Shown piece after piece: positions 42,765 through 51,087 of a stretch of DNA of 64,000 bases. Positions within the stretch are counted from its first letter, which is position 1; the number at the start of each line of letters is the position of its first letter. The stretch lies in contig JALQPE010000069.1 in NCBI GenBank assembly GCA_030407315.1, positions 1 through 64,000 on the forward strand, read 5' to 3'. The stretch is from Asparagopsis taxiformis (Eukaryota; Rhodophyta; Florideophyceae; Bonnemaisoniales; Bonnemaisoniaceae). The notes below the pieces were generated by a model, which saw nothing but the letters and a program-made list of their open reading frames with translations, made no database searches and was not told the origin of the DNA. Made by a program: the position numbers and the translations under genes.

Positions 42765-45700
42765 CTACTTTCTATCGACCCATTGCTCGATTGGATGATC
42801 AAGTTTCGCCTCGGTCAGAATAGATTCCAAGATAGCTTTCCGAGAAACTTTAGTGAGCGCGTCGGCGGGATTATGTTTACTTCGTATGAAGCAAATTTTC
42901 TCCATCTCTCGAGATGAATAGGCACTTTTGACGACCTGTAAGTCAATCATGAGCCGTTTCTCAGCAGTATTAGTTGCTTTCGATATAACGTCGAAAAGAG
43001 AAAGGCTATCTGTAAGCATGACAATTGGAATATCAATTTGGAGAATTGATTGCAAGTCAGCTTGGAGGATATATGCCATATCAAAGCCATCAGCAAAAGC
43101 CATAGCTTCGCTTCCGAGCACAGATCTGCATACTCGTTTGGACTTCCGAGAAGACCAATAAAGTGGTTGACAACGGTTTATGCCATCAGCTAAAAAGATG
43201 ATGTATCCGATCTGAGAAGATCCATCATAGTTGTTTCCATAGGATGCGTCGGAGTAAACCTGAAGTCTAAGGGATTTAACGTCCAGTTTTGGATATCGCA
43301 ACGGGAGATATTCCATTTTGGACAAGTGAGTGATAACGGAATTGAGAGCTTTGATATGTTCTAGCGTACTGTTCTCAAATCTTTCATTTGTCACCTGGGT
43401 GGATTGAGCGACGGAGCAGGCTATGTCCGGTCGAGTTTGACATACCCACGCGAGTTGTGCTCGTAGAGAGCGGTAGTCACTGAAAGAAGAAGTCTTTTCA
43501 AGCATTTTAAGCTTGTTGATATACTTCCTTTGATGGATTAGTTTCTCGCCGTTTCCTGACTCAATCTCAACGCCGGCGAATTGGGTGTTGTCCCATTCGC
43601 GTTTTCGACACTGGAAACGCTTTTCAGTCGCTTTGGAAGTAGAAGAGAATTCTTCGTTTCCTGCGTGGAGAATGTCATCCACGTAAGTGACGCACAGTCC
43701 AACCAGCTTATTTTGTACTGACTTGTACAATAAGGCCTCATCGCCGATCGTTTTTGTCATGCCCAAGTTGTTGACAAGGTGATCGGAGATTGTTTTTCCC
43801 CAATAGTCTCCACTATCGGGAAGTCCGTATAAGGGTTTTTCCAATTTTAGTACAATATCATCTGGTAGGCCAAAGTCTTTGGATGGTTTGACAAAGACAT
43901 CTCGATTCAGTTTCTCTGCGCTTTGTAGGTAAGCTTGAGTGACGTCTGTCGAAAATATTCGAAAACCAAAAGTAGCCGAAATAGCAACGAGGATTTTGGT
44001 CGAATGCTGTTTCGCAGTCGCCGTGTCGTGAACTAGTGAGAGCTTCATTTTGTCACGGTGACCTTGGACTACGTATCGGGCTTTCAGTTTTTCTTTGTCA
44101 GTCCCGGGATCCTTGATGGCAAGTACAAATCTACCTCCAAGGATATTTGCACCTTTCGGTACAAGGGATTTGGGAATTTCCCTCCACGTTTTTCGATCAA
44201 TTAATCCCTGGATTTCTTTCCTTTTAGCCTCATTGAAGTGGGCTTCTCTAGGATCTCCGGGGTGAATGACTTCAGTGATCATTGTAGAGAACTCCGGGGG
44301 AGGTGAATTCTGTTTGGAACGGAAGGGTTGCAACATCTGGTAAAGAACACTTGGTGACTGAGCGTGAGGGCCATTTTCTTCACCGTCTTTTTGGTAGCGT
44401 TTTACCTGTTGCGAGTTGAAAACTCCTTCATAAGTCCTTTCAGAATTTTGTACGGTAATCATTTTTCCGTCAACGAAAACAACTTTGTACGGCCCAATCC
44501 ATTCCTTCTCTTTTTCTCGATAGACCAGAACTTCGTCATCGATAGAGTACGTTTCATCGGTTGCAGAAGGTACATTCTTAGTGAGTGCAGTGAGAATCCT
44601 TCTCTGGGCGATTATAGTGTTCATCTCACGCTGAGCTAGCGACAGCGCTTCCATACGTTCAGCTTGAACCGGAAGATTGCTGTTGATGATTGGGAATCTG
44701 GGGATGATCCCGAACACTAGTAGGGAGGGAACCAGTCCATTTTCTCCCATAGTATCGTTCATTGCCTTCAACGCGAGTCGAAGTGTAATGTGTTCACTAA
44801 GGTTGCTGACTTCTTTCCGAACTTTACGGTAAATTCTACGGAGAGGGTCGTGAAGTCGTTCACAAATCCCAAGGGAGTTATGAGCTTCGATCCCGGAAAT
44901 TCTGAGTTGAATTCCGTTCTCGGTAGTAAGCTCTTTCCATTTCGGGGACGTAAAAATAGAACCGTAGTCGGTCCTCAGACGGTTGGGGTAACCAGAGTAC
45001 AGAGTACACCAGCATTCTAGGAATGCCAACCAGACACCATAGGCAGTCTGTCCGTATGTGGATACGTTAGAGTCCAAGAACGTAGCCGAAGAAAAACGGG
45101 TAGCTGTGTCAACGACATGAAGTATGGCGTTGGAGTCGATGAACATTAAGTCCATGGAAAGTTCTTCTCCAAAAACGAGGTCTTTTTCAGGGGGCATTGA
45201 AGTTTTGAACCTAATCGGGGGGTGTGCAGTTTTCTGACAAACTTCGCATTTGTCAGAGATTTCGCGAAGTAGTTTGGTAGTTTCTTCGTTGTATTCATTT
45301 GGACGAGCGCGTTTGATAAGTTTTAAGAGTCTTTCGTCCGCTGGATGTTGAAATCCTCTATGCAGCTTTAGCAGCTCGTTTTTGGTGAATAGGATGCGAT
45401 GGGAGTGCTCCCATTCGAGGTAAACATGTCCAAACTTTCGACACAAAGGTATTTTCCATTTTAAGGATGGACACTTTAAAGCATTTTCTACCGTGTCTAC
45501 AGTCATCTCAAGTTGGTCTAGTACGTCTAGTCCAATGAGGAAAGGCACGTCGACGTTTACTACGTCGACATTGAGAGAGACGAAGCTATCTCGGGGGGAG
45601 GCGATCCTAATCTCTATGTAGCCGAGAGATCGTTGGAGGTCTTCTCCAAAGCGGTAGGAGTTTCGGTTTTTTCGGGGCTTGAATTTAACGCCCATAAATC

Positions 45701-45959
45701 GGCAATACGCAAGTGCTTGCGGTTTGCCTATGACGGTTTTCTGGGCTCCAGTGTCCAAGCATGCTCCGTGCCATAGATCCTTGCGGATTCGACGGGATGA
45801 CTTTGAGTCAAGGGCACTGGTTTTGCGTTCCCCTTTTATGACGAAGATCTCCTGGCTTCTTCTCTTAGTGGAGGAACACCGGGATTGATGGAGGACAGAT
45901 TCGGACGTGTTGATGGGGGATTCAGAGCACGAACGACGGTGGGTACTGCCTCCAGCTAA
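42765..45959 (-). CDS. Copia Pol: protease, integrase, reverse transcriptase, RNase H
   Basis: The frame is open from the gag stop to TAG at 42765 (about 1,064 codons) and has no good ATG before the protease, so it is probably made as a Gag-Pol fusion. Protease has LDTGAQK with LIGLDVLD as the second half. Integrase has the HHCC pair (HRGFQHP; CEVCQKT), catalytic Asp in SMDLMFID and RTDYGSIF, and Glu in ICERLHDPLR. RT has TDVTQAYLQ, KPLYGLPDSG and the YVDDILHAG catalytic box. RNase H has YSDASYGN, GSEAMAFADG, LTDSLS and HNPADALTK. Length and order are normal for copia Pol, and no internal stop or frameshift is seen. Confidence 0.93.
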   Translation of the reverse strand, partial: LAGGSTHRRSCSESPINTSESVLHQSRCSSTKRRSQEIFVIKGERKTSALDSKSSRRIRKDLWHGACLDTGAQKTVIGKPQALAYCRFMGVKFKPRKNRNSYRFGEDLQRSLGYIEIRIASPRDSFVSLNVDVVNVDVPFLIGLDVLDQLEMTVDTVENALKCPSLKWKIPLCRKFGHVYLEWEHSHRILFTKNELLKLHRGFQHPADERLLKLIKRARPNEYNEETTKLLREISDKCEVCQKTAHPPIRFKTSMPPEKDLVFGEELSMDLMFIDSNAILHVVDTATRFSSATFLDSNVSTYGQTAYGVWLAFLECWCTLYSGYPNRLRTDYGSIFTSPKWKELTTENGIQLRISGIEAHNSLGICERLHDPLRRIYRKVRKEVSNLSEHITLRLALKAMNDTMGENGLVPSLLVFGIIPRFPIINSNLPVQAERMEALSLAQREMNTIIAQRRILTALTKNVPSATDETYSIDDEVLVYREKEKEWIGPYKVVFVDGKMITVQNSERTYEGVFNSQQVKRYQKDGEENGPHAQSPSVLYQMLQPFRSKQNSPPPEFSTMITEVIHPGDPREAHFNEAKRKEIQGLIDRKTWREIPKSLVPKGANILGGRFVLAIKDPGTDKEKLKARYVVQGHRDKMKLSLVHDTATAKQHSTKILVAISATFGFRIFSTDVTQAYLQSAEKLNRDVFVKPSKDFGLPDDIVLKLEKPLYGLPDSGDYWGKTISDHLVNNLGMTKTIGDEALLYKSVQNKLVGLCVTYVDDILHAGNEEFSSTSKATEKRFQCRKREWDNTQFAGVEIESGNGEKLIHQRKYINKLKMLEKTSSFSDYRSLRAQLAWVCQTRPDIACSVAQSTQVTNERFENSTLEHIKALNSVITHLSKMEYLPLRYPKLDVKSLRLQVYSDASYGNNYDGSSQIGYIIFLADGINRCQPLYWSSRKSKRVCRSVLGSEAMAFADGFDMAYILQADLQSILQIDIPIVMLTDSLSLFDVISKATNTAEKRLMIDLQVVKSAYSSREMEKICFIRSKHNPADALTKVSRKAILESILTEAKLDHPIEQWVDRK

Positions 45960-45962
45960 AAA
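45956..45962 (-). promoter_or_regulatory. Probable -1 frameshift site at the copia gag stop
   Basis: On the minus strand gag ends GAT TTT TAG. The run of five T ends in the stop codon, and the pol frame (-1) is open straight through it, reading AGA TTT TTA GCT. A slip of one base on the T run would bypass the stop. I have not identified a downstream stimulatory structure. Confidence 0.6.
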
Positions 45963-47473
45963 TCTTCGGGGTCCACTGCATCTGTTTCAAGATCGTGGAA
46001 GCTGTAGAAGTTCTTCGGGTCTTCGTTTGATTGTTCATTTTCGCTCGAAGATTCAGAACCTTCTTCTTCTTCGGCGAAGAACGCGTTGAACCTGTCGTCG
46101 TCCTGATAGTTGACCAGAGCGTCTTCAGTTTGAACGGAGAGTTCGAAGAGAATCTGCTTCGTGCGGTTGGGATGCTTGGAGATCATTTTTGCGACATTCT
46201 GTACGACGTTCGGCCTTTGGTTGCAGTCTCTAATGAAGTGATCCTTGCTGCCGCAGTTGTGACAGGTGCGGGCATGGCCAAATCTGTCGGTTCCATTACG
46301 TCCAGCAGAGGGGTTGGGGGTACCGTTTTGATGTACCGGAGGACGGTAAGGTGCGGAAGATTTTGATTTGAACTTCCTAGGTCTCCCATAAGTACCTTGT
46401 CCTTGGTAATGGATTCTAGACGATGTCATCTCACCGAAGTTGTGAGTATGATATTCACGATTATCCCGTTGGCGCGCTTCTGCTTCTTCCTGTTCTTGGA
46501 GCCAGGCAGCGTCGAGGGCGGTGTATAATTGCTGAAAATCCCAAGTTGGGGTAGAAGACTGAGAGGCGGCCAATGGTCCTCTTGCCCAATTTGCTCCAAC
46601 GACAGCTTTGTAGAGATAATCTACTTTGTCTTCCTCGGACCGGTGAGTCATCGGTCCCTGGGGTGCAAACTTAGTGATGGTTTCTCTAAGTTCCTCCAAA
46701 GCTTCGGAAACCGAGCAATTCTTAGTCTTCACTATCGCATTGAGACGCAGCTTCTGGAGGTGTTTGCGAACTCTGTTCTGCCTCGTGATGCTATTGAACT
46801 CTTTCTGAATCATTTGGCAGGCGCTGGCGAAGTCATTGACGGCGGAGAGCACCTTGGTCCGGTAGAACCGTTTCGCTTCGCCATCAAAGATGTGATGGAA
46901 GAAAAGAAGCTTTTCTCCCTGACCCATTGAGTATTCACTAGCTGCATCGAGATAGTTGTTGATGTGCTCAGTGAGATCCTCACCCAATTTGCCGCTGAAT
47001 TTTTCGGAACTCTTGAATCGGGTGGCAATGCTGTGGGCCAGTTTCCGAGAGGGTTCTTCTCCTCCAGCGTTACTTTGGGTGTCAGACGCGTGTGCGGGGT
47101 GTACAGGAGCCTTGTTCTCTGAACGCTCGATTAAACTCATGGTAAGGTCCTGGTCAACCGTTTGGTTGTAGAGGATTGATGGAAGACCGTACGTAATGCG
47201 ATTGCTCTTAGGATGCTGTTTGTATTGACATCCCTTCACGACAAGGTAGTCGCGAAGAATCCGATAGAGGGTATGCGGACCACTTAGAGCTTCCTCGCTG
47301 TAGAGAACGGATGGGGGTAGGTCCTGTCGCAGGTCTCGGATGGCTGCTTCGTCGGAGGGTTGAGGGTCAGCCATGATGATGACACTCATAGCTGCTTTGA
47401 TGCCACCGTGGGCGGATGAGATCGGTGCGTAGTCCTTCAGATTGGACCTGATCTTTTCCAGTGAGGGTGCCAT
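45956..47473 (-). CDS. Copia Gag with CCHC zinc knuckle
   Basis: The Met at 47473 (MAPSLEKIRSNLKDYAP) is preferred over one 18 codons upstream because the extra residues look non-coding; this gives 505 residues. The central region matches the copia Gag pattern: RFKSSEKFSGKLGEDLTEHI, then YSMGQGEKLLFFHHIFDGEA, YRTKV and FNSITRQNRVRKHLQKLRL. A single zinc knuckle CHNCGSKDHFIRDC (Cx2Cx4Hx4C) follows an Arg/Gly-rich stretch. The C-terminus is acidic (EEEEGSESSSENEQ). Gag would assemble the RNA-packaging particle. Confidence 0.92.
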   Translation of the reverse strand: MAPSLEKIRSNLKDYAPISSAHGGIKAAMSVIIMADPQPSDEAAIRDLRQDLPPSVLYSEEALSGPHTLYRILRDYLVVKGCQYKQHPKSNRITYGLPSILYNQTVDQDLTMSLIERSENKAPVHPAHASDTQSNAGGEEPSRKLAHSIATRFKSSEKFSGKLGEDLTEHINNYLDAASEYSMGQGEKLLFFHHIFDGEAKRFYRTKVLSAVNDFASACQMIQKEFNSITRQNRVRKHLQKLRLNAIVKTKNCSVSEALEELRETITKFAPQGPMTHRSEEDKVDYLYKAVVGANWARGPLAASQSSTPTWDFQQLYTALDAAWLQEQEEAEARQRDNREYHTHNFGEMTSSRIHYQGQGTYGRPRKFKSKSSAPYRPPVHQNGTPNPSAGRNGTDRFGHARTCHNCGSKDHFIRDCNQRPNVVQNVAKMISKHPNRTKQILFELSVQTEDALVNYQDDDRFNAFFAEEEEGSESSSENEQSNEDPKNFYSFHDLETDAVDPEDF

Positions 47474-47564
47474 TGTCGCAGTATGGAGGGGTGATGGACA
47501 GAAGGAAAATCTCAAAGGTTTGAACACTTTAGCTAAAAGTAGAAGTTTTGTAAGCTATTACAAC

Positions 47565-48176
47565 TTAGTTATTCAACCTATCTAGAAACTCTTTGTCCCT
47601 TGCTTGGCGTTTTTTGCGCAGGTGGCCACGTGTATGCTCGTGCGCTTCCGCTTCCAGGCGTGTGCGGAAGTGTAAGTCGCACAGCTCGCAAGGGTAGAAG
47701 TTGTTCTTGCGAGCTTCTATTGCTTCAAGCACACGTTTGTGCTTGGAGCCTCCTTCGTGTATGCGCTTCTGATACGCCGAAGACAGAGTGATATCACAGA
47801 CTTTACACTTGTACACTCGCTTGTCAGATGGGGGCTTAATACTTTTGTTGACTCGTGATTGAGCGACCCGATGAGTGTTGACAGAGGCTGCGTGGGGCAC
47901 AAGCTGTAAAGTGCGACCTGTTGCACTCTCACCGACTTTGGGGCGGTCGGAAGAGGATGAGGGATGGTTCGTGCGCGCAGTGGGAGGGGTCTGGTCGGGA
48001 TCAGCGAGATGTTCCCAACCTGTATTGATGACAGGGGTACTGGGCCTGATGGGTGCTTCGGCACAGTCGGACTGGGCACTTCCTGGTCCGTTATTGACTT
48101 GGTAGGCCCGCTGGACCCGTCTCTCCTGCTCCTGTAGGACCTGTGGGTCGTTTGACGCACGCTTAGTTCTCGCCAC
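47565..48176 (-). CDS. Accessory ORF with two U1-type C2H2 zinc fingers, upstream of copia gag
   Basis: A 203-residue ORF between the 5' LTR leader and gag. Residues 1-120 are polar and probably disordered. Two C2H2 fingers of the U1/matrin spacing (Cx2Cx12Hx5H) follow: CKVCDITLS...H...H and CELCDLHFR...H...H, then a basic tail (RGHLRKKRQARDKE). Fingers with this spacing in splicing factors and matrins bind double-stranded RNA or RNA-protein complexes. Copia elements do not normally carry an ORF before gag, so it may be a captured host gene or the true start of a bicistronic RNA. It is out of frame with gag and separated from it by 91 nt. Confidence 0.75.
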   Translation of the reverse strand: MARTKRASNDPQVLQEQERRVQRAYQVNNGPGSAQSDCAEAPIRPSTPVINTGWEHLADPDQTPPTARTNHPSSSSDRPKVGESATGRTLQLVPHAASVNTHRVAQSRVNKSIKPPSDKRVYKCKVCDITLSSAYQKRIHEGGSKHKRVLEAIEARKNNFYPCELCDLHFRTRLEAEAHEHTRGHLRKKRQARDKEFLDRLNN

Positions 48177-48512
48177 TGTAATTTACGTTAGCTTCCAGTT
48201 TTTACCTTCTTTTGGGGGTATTTTTGTTTTTTTACTTACTTTTCTTTTTTTTTTGGTTTTACCTTTTTTTTTGGGGTTCTTCCCCTTTTTTTTCTTTTTA
48301 TCTTTTGGGTTTTACCCCTTTTTTTGTTTTGGGGTTCTTCCCCTTTTTAGATCCCTTTTTTTGTTTTTAGATTTGAGAATTATTACCGAAGTAATCAGAC
48401 GGGAGTCCGCCAAATGTTCCGCACAGTTTCAAACAAAAAAGTTGTAGTGAAACTGTCGCGCAATATTTGGAATTCAAATTTTTAGATGCGAGTTTCCTTG
48501 TATAGTCTAGAC
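48177..48512 (-). other. Copia leader: A-rich with GGGG/CCCC hairpins
   Basis: On the element's strand this is an A- and G-rich leader (48190-48370) with two copies of GGGG-N5-CCCC (48273-48285 and 48331-48343) that can form small stem-loops. The primer-binding site should start at 48512, reading GTCTAGACTATACAAGG; it does not begin with the usual TGG and I cannot name the tRNA. Confidence 0.55.
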
Positions 48513-48976
48513 TGTCAGAAAAACTCAGTAGTTTCCAATAAATTTCCAGAATATTTGTGATTTCCAGAAAGTTTTCGAATTTTCGACACGTGTAGGGATA
48601 GGTTGCCTTCTGAAGAGGCGGATGCTGTTGCCCGAGGAGGGCAGGAATTGATTACCGATCGCGGGCTCGAAGGGGTGGCTGTGAATGACGATCGGGGCAC
48701 GCGCAGGGCGGGGGATTGCCAGAAGGGATTTTTTATTCGTCGCTGAGGGGGGGTTGATTTGTTGGATGATGATGGAATTCTCCAAGAGCCGGTTTGGTAT
48801 TACTGCTTATATACCGATCAACTGGCGAGGAAAATTCCTCCGCCAGGTGTTGAGCTAAATTGCGCGGCGGCGGCGGTGGTAGATCCAATAAAGCAAATCT
48901 AATTTCTATCTAATTATTTGATCAAATATTTTGTCGTAGCGAAGAATTACAGTGGGCTGGTCTGTAAAGAATGACA
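48513..48976 (-). repeat. 5' LTR of the copia element
   Basis: 464 bp, matching 42256-42719 nearly base for base, ending TGACA and followed by the TTGAA target duplication (48977-48981). Confidence 0.95.
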
Positions 48977-49102
48977 TTGAATCATCACAGATCGACCATT
49001 TGATCAAAGATCGATATATTTCCTAATTGCCAAGCGTGAAACTAGATGACCACGACTATTCCAAACACAGGCTTTCTTCATAGTAGTTGCAATCCAATAG
49101 AA

Positions 49103-49110
49103 TATAAAAG
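49103..49110 (+). promoter_or_regulatory. TATA box of the Harbinger-like gene
   Basis: TATAAAAG lies 80 bp upstream of the ATG at 49191, with C-rich, CA-containing sequence between, as expected for a 5' UTR. Confidence 0.5.
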
Positions 49111-49190
49111 TAGCAACTTACCCCAGTCCAGACCAACTCTCACCATCCACATACCTCTACAGGCAACTCATCCGCTCACAGCTCAACAAC

Positions 49191-50005
49191 ATGTCTACCA
49201 ACCCTACCCCCAACGTCAATAGGGCCCTTATCATGCTCAGTGAGGCCGCTGAGACCCACCGTAACCGCATTCAGTCGAGTGTTCCCCGTGATGACTCGTC
49301 CGATGATGAAGTGTCAGCATGTCCGCTTCTGGACTGCTACGTGTCAAAGGGAGGGCCCGATACCCTCAAAACGATGACAAATTTCACGGAGTCTGAATTT
49401 GACTATATTTGGACACGAATGAACACCCATGTTCAGTCCACGTGGAACGTCGGGAGAGGTCGTAAGTCAAAGCATCAGCCCAAGGATGTTCTTTTCATGA
49501 CACTCACTGTGCTCAAGCATCCTTCGACGTGGCAGATGTCTGGTTTGAAGTTTGATATGAAAGGGCCAACCTTCCAGAAGCTGATAATGGGATACCTGGA
49601 AATAATTGGGCCGGAGCTGTAGAAATTCGCAATGACAAGAATGAACTCCAAGTACACTATGAAGAAGGAGATTTTGGAAGGCCAGGTTTTCTCGACATTC
49701 GATTTTTGTCGATATGCGACAGATGTCACTTTTCAGCAGACTAATCGCCCATCTGGGAATATGCGTGAGGGTAAGTTATATTTCAGTGGTAAGCACAAGC
49801 TGTACGGATGCAAAACCGAGGTGTCTGTCATTCCACGTGGATACGCTATTGGCTGCAGCAAGCATCGCCCTGGATCTATTTCGGATATTGACATCTTCTA
49901 TGATAACCTGGATTTTCACGAGAGTTCCGTGGCCAAAGGCAGTGACATGGCTGAACTTGATGATGATGGAGAATTGAATGGCACCTACCCTAATCAATGG
50001 GGCAT
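49191..50005 (+). pseudogene. PIF/Harbinger-like DDE transposase, one stop and cut off by a gypsy LTR
   Basis: A single frame starts at ATG 49191, has a TAG at 49620-49622 and continues in the same frame until the LTR begins at 50006. The N-terminal part contains FTESEFDYIW and a basic GRGRKSKHQPKDVLFMTLT segment typical of the helix-turn-helix region before the DDE domain. After the stop come the first catalytic Asp region (FDFCRYATDVTFQQTNRP), the strand motif YFSGKHKLYGCKTEV and the second Asp in SKHRPGSISDIDIF. The rest of the catalytic domain is missing. The remaining half might lie beyond the far LTR, outside this window. Confidence 0.65.
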
Positions 50006-50682
50006 TGTAGGACTTATTTCTCGCTGCGAAGCGATAGAATTCTCCGGAAACGGAGTAGCGCAAGCGACAACGAGGAAAGCCCCGATCCAGCGAGTACGCA
50101 GTAGAAATGATCTCCAATCGGCGGTGATCAGCCGGATTCCGAAAGGAGGAAAATGAGTAATACTCGAGGATCGAGTCCTGCAACGGCCTTCGACTAAGAA
50201 ATCGGTAGAGTGGTAGAGCGGGTCTTCCACGAGATTCCTCCGACCAGGAGTATTTCGGTCTGCCGTCCCCAACCTACTTAAAGGTTAGCTGGGCTCGTGA
50301 ATCCTCCGAACGGAGTATCTCCTTGTGCGAGTCGGACCGGATGGGGTGCGCGACTGCCAGCACCGGATCTGGTCTTACTACCTCGCGGTAGGAGTCTCCT
50401 GCACAGCCGTGACTCGGCGTCACGGCGCGTCGCGGTGTGTCGTGCGGTTCACGCGCGACGGAACACGATTGGGAATCGTAGATCTACTCTCGCGAGAGAG
50501 GTTGCGCGCTGAAGAGCGGTTGTAAAGCGCTTTCCAGGCGAATAGGATGTAGTCCACAATAGTGCTGACTTTATTGCATCCGTTGCGGTGAGTCACCGTA
50601 CTAAATACGTTAAAGTCGGATCTCGGTTGGCCAGGACCGATGGTCCTGGCCAACCAGTGGGGTGGACCTTGTGGTCCCTACA
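50006..50682 (-). repeat. 3' LTR of the young chromovirus
   Basis: It ends in the 6-bp inverted repeat TGTAGG/CCTACA. On the element's strand AATAAA is at 50575-50570. Sequence directly before the LTR on that strand is AGTGGGGAATT (50693-50683), a plausible polypurine tract, which agrees with minus-strand orientation. Confidence 0.92.
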
Positions 50683-51087
50683 AATTCCCCACTACACTGA
50701 CACTTTTCGTGTACTTCTACTACAGTAAACTAATATTGACACTATAGCTAATAGTGTCGCTACTAGTGTAGAGTGACGTGTACGCGCGCCGGCGTACACG
50801 CGTGGAAAGGCTCGCGTCCCTGCTGTCCCCCGCGCTAATACACGTGTCCGTGAATTCGAGTTAAGATTGGCGCCAACCCTTCGGATCCATCGCTCGCTGC
50901 GCCCGTTACCTTTGTTCCCGATCCTTCAGCCACGTCCGTACGCACTCGCGACCGCTCAGCGATCCTCCCTAGCTCCTTAGCTGTTTTTGATGCAATTAAT
51001 TTGCATGCTAGCCCCCTGCAGAAGCGCAGTGTCCCACATTCTCCCCTTCTTAATTGCCAAGCTCCTGCGCAGGCGCAGTGTTTTTCC
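50683..51087. promoter_or_regulatory. Block between LTR and antisense ORF, candidate antisense promoter
   Basis: It contains GTAAACTAATA (50725-50735), shared with the first element, and a perfect 8-bp inverted repeat GTGTACGC/GCGTACAC with a 6-nt loop at about 50779-50800. The antisense ORF starts at 51088. Confidence 0.35.

Larger units (their letters stand above)
42256..48976 (-). mobile_element. Complete Ty1/copia retrotransposon
   Basis: 6,721 bp between TTGAA (42251-42255) and TTGAA (48977-48981). The 464-bp LTRs begin TGTCA and end TGACA. On the minus strand the order is 5' LTR, A-rich leader, zinc-finger ORF, gag, pol (protease, integrase, RT, RNase H), polypurine tract, 3' LTR. Protease-integrase-RT order is diagnostic of copia elements. 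All three ORFs are unbroken and the LTRs differ only at a base or two by eye, so this is a young and possibly active insertion. The lineage may be GalEa-like, as reported from red algae, but I cannot verify that here. Confidence 0.95.

Noticed and set aside
48241..48370. Poly(T) tract as the poly(A) tail of a processed pseudogene or LINE
   Set aside because: It is interrupted by G and C runs in a repeated pattern, lies between an LTR and an ORF inside an intact copia element, and has no target duplication of its own.
42256..48976. The three similar 460-bp copies (21317, 42256, 48513) as a MITE family
   Set aside because: Two of them flank a copia element in direct orientation with a shared TTGAA duplication, a polypurine tract adjoins one, and they begin TG and end CA. 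They are LTRs; the third is a solo LTR.
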